Below are positions 1-5,441 of a DNA stretch of 6,864 bases, piece by piece (positions within the stretch are counted from its first letter, which is position 1; every line of letters starts with the position of its first letter). The translations under genes were made by a program, and so were the position numbers. Location: NCBI GenBank assembly GCA_002311635.1, contig DBZJ01000097.1:1-6864 (forward strand), read 5' to 3'. The notes under the pieces were generated by a model. It was given only the letters and a program-made list of their open reading frames with translations. It was not told the DNA's origin and did no database searches. The DNA is from Syntrophaceae bacterium UBA1163. Lineage in GTDB: Bacteria > Desulfobacterota > BSN033 > UBA1163.

Positions 1-94
1 TTTTGACTGTCCTTCCCATCGGTGTGCTCCTTTCTTTTTGGGGTTTGTAATGTGCTGTCCGCAGATAAGGTTAGAGAAACCGGGTGGGATGCGT

Positions 95-102
95 AAGGAG
101 GG
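95..102 (+). promoter_or_regulatory. Strong Shine-Dalgarno before the leader ORF
   Basis: AAGGAGGG is the best ribosome binding site at the left end of the window. The first usable start codon after it is the TTG at 108, five bases downstream. No ATG, GTG or TTG in the frame of the coupling ATPase follows at suitable spacing; only an ATT lies at 107. It therefore appears to load ribosomes onto the small upstream ORF rather than directly onto the ATPase. Confidence 0.45.
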
Positions 103-107
103 CTTAA

Positions 108-173
108 TTGTCGCTGGAAGCAGCTTTGCTTGGCTTATTTTCGATGTCGTCGGTCAGCAAAATGGGAGCATGA
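108..173 (+). CDS. Possible 21-residue leader peptide coupled to the coupling ATPase
   Basis: This is a tiny reading frame with a TTG start, placed directly after an in-frame TAA and five bases after an AAGGAGGG ribosome binding site. It ends in TGA at 171-173, and that stop overlaps the ATG of the ATPase gene as ATGA. Such a junction is typical of translational coupling, in which a ribosome that terminates on the first frame restarts on the next. The predicted peptide begins MSLEAALLGLF and is mildly hydrophobic. I do not recognise it and give it no function beyond a possible role in setting ATPase translation. It could equally be a chance frame behind a good ribosome binding site. An ATG at 144 in the same frame is an alternative start without a good site. 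Confidence 0.35.
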   Translation: MSLEAALLGLFSMSSVSKMGA

Positions 174-1504
174 CTGAAAATATCAACGACTCAAATTCAA
201 TCACCCGTTTCGCTGTCACCAACTACCGGGACATCCGGAAGATATTCGGAATCAAGCAGAAAAACCGGCGTGGCCACATGTATGTCATCGGGAAAACTGG
301 CACCGGGAAATCCACGCTGCTCTCCAACATGATTATTTCCGATATCCGGGAAGGCCGGGGGGTGGCGCTCATCGATCCCCATGGAGATCTGGCGGAAAGG
401 GTCCTCGATTGTGTCCCTCAGGAGAGGATCAACGATGTAATCTACTTCAATCCGGGGGACTTAGAATATCCCATTGCCTTTAATCCTCTGGAAAAATGCT
501 CGCCGTATTCGCATCACCTGGTAGCATCCGGGCTGATTTCGGTTTTCAAAAAGATCTGGCCGGAGTTCTGGGGACCACCACTGGAACACATTCTGCGCCA
601 TTCGATCTTCACTCTCTTGGAGTATCCCGGCGCCACACTCCTTCATCTCCCGAGACTGCTCACTGATAAAGACTTCCGCAGCGTGGTTATACGACTCGTC
701 ACTGATGAGCAGGTGCGCTCTTTCTGGTTCAATGAATTTGAAAAGTATTCCGCCTGGATGAGGTCGGAAGCCGTTTCCCCCATCCTTAACAAGGTGGGTC
801 AGTTCATCACCAGTCGTCCGCTCCGGAACATTGTCGGCCAAAAGGATAACACCTTTAATCTCCGCGACGTGATGGACAGCGGGAAAATTCTGATCGTCAA
901 TCTGGCCAAGGGGCAAATCGGGGAGGATAACTGTGCCCTTCTCGGAGCCATGCTCGTCACCAAAATCCAATTGGCGGCCTTGGGTCGCGCTGATGTGCCG
1001 GAAGAAAAACGAAAGTCATTTTATCTGTATGTGGACGAAGTGCACAATTTCTTCACCCTGTCCTTTGCCGGCGTTCTTTCTGAAGCGAGAAAGTATGGAC
1101 TCGCCATGGTATTGGCCCACCAGTACCTGGATCAACTGGACGAGAAAATGAGAGCCGCCATCTTGGGAAATGTCGGTACGCTCATTTCATTTCGAGTGGG
1201 AGCGGAAGACGCCAAATACCTGGCCAGAGAATTCTATCCGGTGTTCACCGAAGCCGATCTGGTGAATCTTCCGAACCACCACATTTACCTCAAGCTGATG
1301 ATTGACGGCGTATCTTCCCACCCTTTTAGCGCCGTCACCCTTCCGCCCTCTACAGGAGAGGCATCTTTCAAAAAAGAAATTATAGAATCATCCAGGGGAA
1401 ACTATACAGTAGATAGGAAGGAAGTGGAGAAAGAGATTCACTCGGTGGGTCGCTTTGAGCAAGGAGAGACGCAGGGTCAACTGAATTTATTTTCTTCAAG
1501 ATAA
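170..1504 (+). CDS. TraD/TraG-type coupling ATPase (type IV secretion DNA-binding ATPase)
   Basis: This is a P-loop ATPase of the VirD4/TraD/TraG coupling-protein class, which hands DNA to a type IV secretion channel and pumps it. With the start at 170 it has 444 residues. The Walker A motif is GKTGTGKST (41-49), followed by ALIDPHGD (66-73). A conserved block IYFNPGDLEYPIAFNPLE lies at 91-108. The Walker B motif is YLYVDEVH (285-292), followed by an AHQYLDQL motif (316-323) resembling the glutamine motif of coupling proteins. The frame stays open upstream to a TTG at 38. I chose 170 because family-like sequence begins there and because it forms an ATGA overlap with the preceding small frame. 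I see no N-terminal transmembrane pair, unlike classical TrwB or TraD, so it is probably a soluble variant recruited by a partner. The tail after about residue 395 is charged and looks unstructured. A HerA/FtsK-like non-conjugative motor is less likely. Confidence 0.85.
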   Translation: MTENINDSNSITRFAVTNYRDIRKIFGIKQKNRRGHMYVIGKTGTGKSTLLSNMIISDIREGRGVALIDPHGDLAERVLDCVPQERINDVIYFNPGDLEYPIAFNPLEKCSPYSHHLVASGLISVFKKIWPEFWGPPLEHILRHSIFTLLEYPGATLLHLPRLLTDKDFRSVVIRLVTDEQVRSFWFNEFEKYSAWMRSEAVSPILNKVGQFITSRPLRNIVGQKDNTFNLRDVMDSGKILIVNLAKGQIGEDNCALLGAMLVTKIQLAALGRADVPEEKRKSFYLYVDEVHNFFTLSFAGVLSEARKYGLAMVLAHQYLDQLDEKMRAAILGNVGTLISFRVGAEDAKYLAREFYPVFTEADLVNLPNHHIYLKLMIDGVSSHPFSAVTLPPSTGEASFKKEIIESSRGNYTVDRKEVEKEIHSVGRFEQGETQGQLNLFSSR

Positions 1505-1642
1505 ATCCCAGTAGGCATTGGTAGCGATAAGCTATGATCTTGTAGTTTGTGCAAGGCTAAAGAGTCGGCGGGGAAAGTTGATCATTGAAGATTAAAAAAT
1601 AAATTCCCTTTCTCTCGTTTCTACAACGAACTATTTGAATAT

Positions 1643-1668
1643 AAAAAAGCCGGAAAGGTTCTTCCGGC
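1643..1668 (-). terminator. Rho-independent terminator of the minus-strand gene pair
   Basis: Read on the minus strand, a 7-bp GC-rich stem (GCCGGAA paired with TTCCGGC, 1649-1655 with 1662-1668) and a 6-base loop are followed at once by six T residues (1643-1648 on the plus strand as A). It lies 10 bases past the stop of the minus-strand gene. The plus-strand direction lacks a T tract, so it ends minus-strand transcription only. Confidence 0.85.
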
Positions 1669-1678
1669 CGAAATGGAT

Positions 1679-2359
1679 TTAGCTACTCGATGTAGCAGAT
1701 ACTTGACCCATCTGTTTTAGCATCATAGACGATTGTTTGACCGTGTATTTAACACGACCAAGAATAGTGTCGGGATTGTGAGGTCTGGAGATTTTCATTA
1801 TGCTATTTTCCGCCGATAGAGTCTTCAGATACCCCTCAATACGTCCGCTATAAGGCTTACCATCCTTACGGTACTTCGGGGACTCGACAGAAAAATATTG
1901 ACGGACGTTACCTTCATAGCAAGCAACAAGCTTCAGATCCTCGTCGGGTTGATCCTCTGGTCCCCACAGCCCAAGACAGACACGAGCTTTATCTTTACCC
2001 ACATTTGGTCCTTCATCGATTCTTAGGATCAGGATATCGCCTCTTTCAACTTCTTCGACAGTGACTTGCTCACAGAAGACGATTGTACCACTCGGAAGCT
2101 CAAATTCCTTAAGAGAATCACCTACAAGAGTCCCTATTACTGGGAACTCTTCGGCGGTTAGTCTTTTCCCATCCTCTTCTGCCACAAAGCCGTTAAATGC
2201 CCTGCGATATCTGCCTTTGTTAGGAAGGGGTATTAGTTCTGTAACTTTTCCTGCTATGATCTGTGTCAAAGGAGGATCTGTGAGTCGGTGATAGATGAGC
2301 ACAGAAACTAGCAAGACAATCAATGATATAACTGGTATGAAAGCACAAAACGCATTCAT
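1679..2359 (-). CDS. Single-pass membrane protein with possible LexA/signal-peptidase-like domain
   Basis: This 226-residue protein is not recognised as a named family. Residues 6-24 form one clear transmembrane helix, followed by a soluble domain. Around residues 78-131 it reads like the Ser-Lys peptidase fold shared by LexA/S24 and signal-peptidase/S26: GDS at 80-82, a Gly-Thr-Ile-Val strand (91-94), ERGDILILRID (105-115), and a lysine-containing GKDKARVCLG segment (121-130) where the catalytic lysine would be expected. Spacing and consensus are imperfect, so this is a hypothesis. An N-terminal helix plus such a domain would fit S26 topology, as in conjugation peptidases of the TraF type, but the GDS lies farther from the helix than usual. 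The start is well supported: AAGGAG sits six bases before the ATG. The gene is the last of the minus-strand pair and runs into a strong terminator. The C-terminal tail is serine-rich. Confidence 0.6.
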   Translation of the reverse strand: MNAFCAFIPVISLIVLLVSVLIYHRLTDPPLTQIIAGKVTELIPLPNKGRYRRAFNGFVAEEDGKRLTAEEFPVIGTLVGDSLKEFELPSGTIVFCEQVTVEEVERGDILILRIDEGPNVGKDKARVCLGLWGPEDQPDEDLKLVACYEGNVRQYFSVESPKYRKDGKPYSGRIEGYLKTLSAENSIMKISRPHNPDTILGRVKYTVKQSSMMLKQMGQVSATSSS

Positions 2360-2461
2360 GTAATACTCCTTTCCATTTGAATGTACATATCGACCGGCTC
2401 ATCCGGCCAGTTTCCGAAGATGACAATAGCAAAAATATCAATAAAACGCAATTCGTTTTCT

Positions 2462-2470
2462 TGTGGATAA
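2462..2470 (-). other. Perfect consensus DnaA-box match
   Basis: TGTGGATAA on the plus strand is the complement of TTATCCACA, the strict consensus DnaA box. It lies two bases beyond the stop codon of the minus-strand multi-pass membrane gene. An 8-of-9 match (TTATCCAAA) occurs at 2891-2899. They are not clustered like an origin, so they may be chance. Confidence 0.3.
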
Positions 2471-2472
2471 TG

Positions 2473-3048
2473 CTACCCACATTTCTTCGACGAATCTTTC
2501 TCATTCTTATCAATTTTCGAAATCACGTCACTTTTGAGAGTAACATTAGAAATCACAACAGGCGACGGCATATAACTTATTGATTTTAACATAAATACAA
2601 CGACAAAAAGCAAATGTAACAAAATGGTAGATCCATTTATAATCCATTGAGTTGGATGGGATAGTTTAAAGAACAGCATAAATATAAATATTAGTGCCAA
2701 AAGTACCAACAAAAACGAAGCTATGCCAAACTGCCACCGAATGTAGTTAGGCATTCTCGTGTTAACCGAAGGTACACAAGCTTTCCAAAATCTAAGATAC
2801 ACCAATACAGCAGAATCAAAAAAAGCTGCGTAACCTAAGGTGTAGAACCGTCCGTCCAAGTAGAATGCATTAATCGGATGGGTAAGCGCTTTATCCAAAG
2901 ACGAATTACAGTACGTTAATAGTAAGTCACAAAACCATAGAGAATGAGGAATAGTCGTTGCTATGTTGTATCCCACTAGCCATAGCATTCCTAATGTTAA
3001 TGCAACTACAACTGATTTAACGTTCAAGGTAATAATCTTGATATTCAA
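2473..3048 (-). CDS. Multi-pass membrane protein of unknown function
   Basis: This 191-residue protein is unrecognised. Hydrophobic segments at about 12-32, 105-127 and 139-156 look like transmembrane helices, and a weaker one lies near 70-86. The tail after about 165 is charged and lysine-rich (KIDKNEKDSSKKCG) and probably cytoplasmic. The start codon is TTG, chosen because GGAAAGG lies five bases upstream at ideal spacing and no in-frame ATG follows until residue 21, inside the first helix. Codons are AT-rich and visibly different from the flanking ATPase and replication genes, suggesting separate acquisition. It probably shares a transcript with the minus-strand gene 113 bases downstream, since no terminator is evident between them. 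Nothing identifies a substrate or partner. A small immunity or effector membrane protein is possible but unsupported. Confidence 0.6.
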   Translation of the reverse strand: MNIKIITLNVKSVVVALTLGMLWLVGYNIATTIPHSLWFCDLLLTYCNSSLDKALTHPINAFYLDGRFYTLGYAAFFDSAVLVYLRFWKACVPSVNTRMPNYIRWQFGIASFLLVLLALIFIFMLFFKLSHPTQWIINGSTILLHLLFVVVFMLKSISYMPSPVVISNVTLKSDVISKIDKNEKDSSKKCG

Positions 3049-3830
3049 TGTAACCTTTCCCCCAACTACATTAAGAGATGTTGAGGCCTAAGTCTGCGGC
3101 CATTTTTCCCAAAGTGAGCAAAAGATGGCATTCACAAACTCGGCATTATTTAGATAAATCTTAAATCAATATTTACAAGTGAGAGAGCATAGACTCCGTA
3201 ATAATTACTACATTCGCAATATGTACGTGAATTATTTAGCCAAATACTCAAAACAGTGGTGATGAGAAATCTTGTCTTGAGCCAAAACGGCACACCCCAG
3301 AAAGACCAACATTCCCCAATAGAAATGAATAAAGCGAGATGCACTCATCCACACGACTAATTCTGAGAATTCCCGGAAGGTCTAAATTGGAAGGAAATAG
3401 TTATTAAGCGAAAAAAGGTACTATATCTCCCCAAGCACCACGCCACCATCAACCCACAGCATTGTAAGTGATAAATCCAGTTGTTTGTCCTGAGTTCTTT
3501 GCCAACTAATACAATCTCACAACCAAAAACCATTGCCTGTTTTCGAATTCCTTCCTTCTCTCTCCTCCCGGGGAATCAGATTAGAGTAGAGAGCATAAAA
3601 TCTTGTTAGTTGCAACAAAAATCTGCATCCCTCGACGGAAACGCCATACAGCGAAACCCTACTTTTGTGCAGAATAACAAAGTATTTTAGCAAAGGGCTG
3701 TATTAACCGATGGGGTGAATCTGTGGGTTGTCGACTGAATTAACCTGGGTTTGGGGTCAATCTGAAGCTCCACTCCGGGTAGAGCTTTTTGATCATTTGC
3801 CTCTCACAGCAAATTCTCCCTCCTTACCGC
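3049..3830. other. AT-rich divergent spacer with no convincing gene
   Basis: About 780 bases separate the minus-strand membrane pair from the plus-strand replication operon. Stop codons are frequent in all frames. The only sizeable open frame is a GTG-started 64-codon minus-strand frame (3150-3344). It is hydrophobic in its first half, lacks a good ribosome binding site and is not supported as a gene. A weak stem followed by T residues occurs at 3765-3790 (AAGCTC paired with GAGCTT). A pyrimidine-only run lies near 3550-3569. Promoters for both divergent units must lie here or nearby, but I see no convincing -35/-10 pair. The region could be decayed sequence or a regulatory/transfer region. 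Confidence 0.5.
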
Positions 3831-3850
3831 GCTATTATTTTTTTAATAGC
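3831..3850. repeat. Perfect 7-bp inverted repeat upstream of the XRE gene, candidate operator
   Basis: GCTATTA (3831-3837) and TAATAGC (3844-3850) form a perfect palindrome around six T residues, centred about 34 bases before the start of the XRE-type regulator. XRE repressors commonly bind such dyads beside their own promoter, so autoregulation of the operon is a reasonable inference. The left arm also contains TATTAT, a possible -10 element, but no good -35 lies upstream. A weak terminator-like hairpin is the alternative reading. Confidence 0.4.
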
Positions 3851-3873
3851 TTAGAACCCATAACTGTTCTTCT

Positions 3874-4173
3874 ATGCCGAGCATGAAGGATCAAAAACAC
3901 AAATTCATTCCCAACAGCCTGAGGCGTTGCCGAAAAGTTCGTGGCTTGAGCCAAAAGCGAGTGGCGCAACTGATGGAACTCAAGAGTACCTCCATGATCT
4001 CACGATGGGAGGCCGGCAGGTGTTTTCCTAACACCGAAAATCTTTTCGATCTGGCCGCTGTCTATCGAAGCACGTCGGAGGCGCTGTACCACGATTATGT
4101 GCAGGAAAGGCGCCACAAAATAGCCACCCGAGAGGAAATGTCAGGGGCACATGCAATGCATGAGGAACGTTGA
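3874..4173 (+). CDS. XRE-family helix-turn-helix transcriptional regulator
   Basis: This small 99-residue DNA-binding protein has a Cro/cI-type helix-turn-helix spanning about residues 14-70. The segment LRRCRKVRGLSQKRVAQLME is the typical helix 1-2 pattern, SMISRWEAGRCFPN the recognition helix and following turn, and LFDLAAVYRSTSEALY the closing helices. No sensor or oligomerisation domain follows, only a charged 25-residue tail. It is the first gene of a four-gene overlapping operon and overlaps the winged-helix gene by 14-23 bases. It probably represses this replication module, perhaps through the palindrome at 3831-3850. The start is uncertain: neither the ATG at 3874 nor that at 3883 has a good ribosome binding site, so a leaderless or weakly translated message is possible. 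Confidence 0.85.
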   Translation: MPSMKDQKHKFIPNSLRRCRKVRGLSQKRVAQLMELKSTSMISRWEAGRCFPNTENLFDLAAVYRSTSEALYHDYVQERRHKIATREEMSGAHAMHEER

Positions 4174-4900
4174 TGGGACAAAGCAAAAAGATTGGTGGGC
4201 ACCGGTCTGGAAGGGCCTGGTCATGGACGCTCACGCCGTTCATTTTCAAACAATGGGAAACGCCGTTTGGCTTTTTCTTTATTTTCTCTTGAACGCCAAC
4301 CGAAGCACAGGCGTTCTGATGAGAAGAACCAGGACCATATCGTTCGACATGGGGCTACCCAGATCGACCACCTTCCGATGGTTAAAAATCCTCCGTGAGG
4401 GTGGGTACATTGAAACGCTCAGTTCCGGTCATGCCCTCACTATTCAGATACGCAAGTGGCGTCAGGTTGGAAACGTCCCAGGATTGAGACTGGAGAAGTC
4501 TCAATTCCGGGACTCCAGAAGTGCCATAAATGGGACTTCTGAAATGCCTCAAAAGGTCGCAATTATGGCTCCAGTAAAGGAAGAATCGGGCAAGCCTCGT
4601 GTGCCTAACGAGAATACGATTAAAGAGAATATATTAAAGAGCGATATCGATAGTATAAAAATCGATTTTAAACACCTGAGCCCTTCGGCGTGTAAGACCA
4701 GGGAAGAACTCCTGGCCTACGACCTGGCCAGGGCCCTCCATGACCTTCCCGGTTTTCCGCTGTACCTCTCCTATGCTCGAAAATACCCCGAGGCTCTGCT
4801 CCGAGAGACCGTGGGCAAAGTGAGAGAAGTTCCTCCGAGCAAAATCAAAACCAGCCGTGGCGCCCTATTTAATTTCTTAATCCAACAACATGCGAAATAA
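4151..4900 (+). CDS. Winged-helix DNA-binding protein, probable replication initiator (lambda O-like layout)
   Basis: This 249-residue protein has an N-terminal winged-helix domain at about 15-103: GNAVWLFLYFLLNANR (36-51), then MGLPRSTTFRWLKILREGGY (67-86) as helix-turn-helix and wing. This arrangement is common in phage and plasmid replication proteins. A polar, low-structure linker (about 104-175) follows, then a compact C-terminal domain (about 183-249, with LPGFPLYLSYARKYPEALL at 199-217). The DNA coding for the linker carries 23-bp-period dyad repeats followed by an AT-rich stretch, the layout of lambda O with its internal origin. From this I infer that it binds its own gene and recruits the replicative helicase or its loader. 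No named family is recognised for the C-terminal domain. The start may be 4151 or the ATG at 4160; both overlap the XRE gene. Its end overlaps the next gene by 11 bases. A simple transcription regulator is the alternative. Confidence 0.7.
   Translation: MQCMRNVDGTKQKDWWAPVWKGLVMDAHAVHFQTMGNAVWLFLYFLLNANRSTGVLMRRTRTISFDMGLPRSTTFRWLKILREGGYIETLSSGHALTIQIRKWRQVGNVPGLRLEKSQFRDSRSAINGTSEMPQKVAIMAPVKEESGKPRVPNENTIKENILKSDIDSIKIDFKHLSPSACKTREELLAYDLARALHDLPGFPLYLSYARKYPEALLRETVGKVREVPPSKIKTSRGALFNFLIQQHAK
4463..4548. repeat. Iteron-like dyad repeats, 23-bp period, inside the winged-helix gene
   Basis: Four 17-base units start at 4463, 4486, 4509 and 4532, exactly 23 bases apart. Unit 3 is GGGACTCCAGAAGTGCC and unit 4 is GGGACTTCTGAAATGCC (14 of 17 identical). 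Unit 2, GAGACTGGAGAAGTCTC, matches unit 3 at 12 of 17. Unit 1 is weaker but ends in CGTCCC, one mismatch from the inverted half-site. Each strong unit is a dyad, GGGACT-N5-AGTGCC in form, and in unit 2 it is perfect. Because 23 is not divisible by three, units 2, 3 and 4 lie in different codon phases, so the similarity is at DNA level. This suggests a dimer-binding array with sites on about the same helix face. Confidence 0.65.
4611..4670. other. AT-rich block beside the iterons, candidate unwinding element
   Basis: Of these 60 bases 46 are A or T, well above the surrounding coding sequence. The block begins about 60 bases after the last repeat unit and codes for part of the linker of the winged-helix protein. 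It includes two ATCGAT palindromes (4646-4651 and 4661-4666) flanking a short AT spacer. An AT-rich stretch beside iterons is where strands open in lambda-type and plasmid origins; that role here is inferred from position only. Confidence 0.4.
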
Positions 4901-5441
4901 CTTTCACACGGTGCTCGCCGTTAATCCCGGAACGAGGTGTCTGGGAATAGCAGTGTTCCGGGGACATCAGCTTCAAGACTGGAGAGTAAAGATCCTCAAA
5001 GGGAAATGGTCCAAGGAGAAGCTGAAAAAGGCGCTGACTATCATCTCCACGTGGATCGAACGATACCGGCCGGACCTTGTGGCCATGAAAAGACTGCATC
5101 CCTCGCGTAGCTCTCGCGGCCTCAACTCGCTCCACAATCAGATTCAGAAACTGTGCCTCAGAAAAAAACTCACCCTCACCCAATATACGATCAAGCAACT
5201 TGAAGTCGTCTTCTGCCAGGAACAAAGAAGAAACAAAAGAAACTTGGCTGAAGCGGTAACGGCTCTGTACCCCGAACTCACCTGTGATCTCAATACCGAA
5301 AAACAGCGGAGGAACCCTTACCACATGAGAATGTTTGAAGCCGTGGCCCTTGGAGCCGCAGGGGTTCATAAAATTAATAATCAACGTAACAGACGGCGAG
5401 ATCCCTTGCGGTGTTCTTCCGCCCCAAAACAACATGCCTAA
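4890..5441 (+). CDS. RuvC-like protein with altered active site (probable inactive paralogue)
   Basis: This 183-residue RuvC/RNase H-fold protein is a diverged tandem paralogue of the next gene. The first strand VLAVNPGTRCLGIAVF (8-23) keeps the PGTR-x-x-G signature, but the catalytic aspartate is Asn12. The second-strand acid, glutamate in VVEKTF of its neighbour, is Met66 (LVAMKRL). The last helix MFEAVALGAA has Glu150 where an aspartate is expected. His145 is kept. Loss of two of the carboxylates that bind metal in RuvC should abolish or cripple cleavage, so a structural, DNA-binding or partner role is likely. RuvC resolvases act as dimers, which makes a mixed pair with the downstream protein attractive. 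About 24 arginine-rich residues follow the homologous part. The start overlaps the winged-helix gene by 11 bases with no clear ribosome binding site, implying translational coupling. Confidence 0.75.
   Translation: MRNNFHTVLAVNPGTRCLGIAVFRGHQLQDWRVKILKGKWSKEKLKKALTIISTWIERYRPDLVAMKRLHPSRSSRGLNSLHNQIQKLCLRKKLTLTQYTIKQLEVVFCQEQRRNKRNLAEAVTALYPELTCDLNTEKQRRNPYHMRMFEAVALGAAGVHKINNQRNRRRDPLRCSSAPKQHA

Noticed and set aside
461..970. 169-codon open frame on the minus strand inside the coupling ATPase gene
   Set aside because: It is fully antisense to a gene with clear ATPase motifs, has no recognisable domain, and its length follows from the codon bias of the sense gene.
3150..3344. 64-codon hydrophobic frame on the minus strand in the spacer
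   Set aside because: GTG start without a convincing ribosome binding site, no recognisable motif, and only the first half looks membrane-like; not enough to call a gene.
3765..3790. Weak stem and T run considered as a terminator in the spacer
   Set aside because: A 6-bp, not GC-rich stem with an 11-base loop and no upstream plus-strand gene for it to serve; below the standard for a feature call.
4475..4513. Long imperfect hairpin (17-base arms, 5-base loop) in the winged-helix gene, read as a terminator or attenuator
   Set aside because: It has no following T tract and is explained as adjoining dyad repeat units of the 23-bp-period array.
4463..4554. Short regularly spaced repeats considered as a CRISPR array
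   Set aside because: Units are 17 bases with 6-base gaps, diverged from one another, dyad-symmetric and inside a coding frame, unlike CRISPR repeats and spacers; no cas genes are visible.
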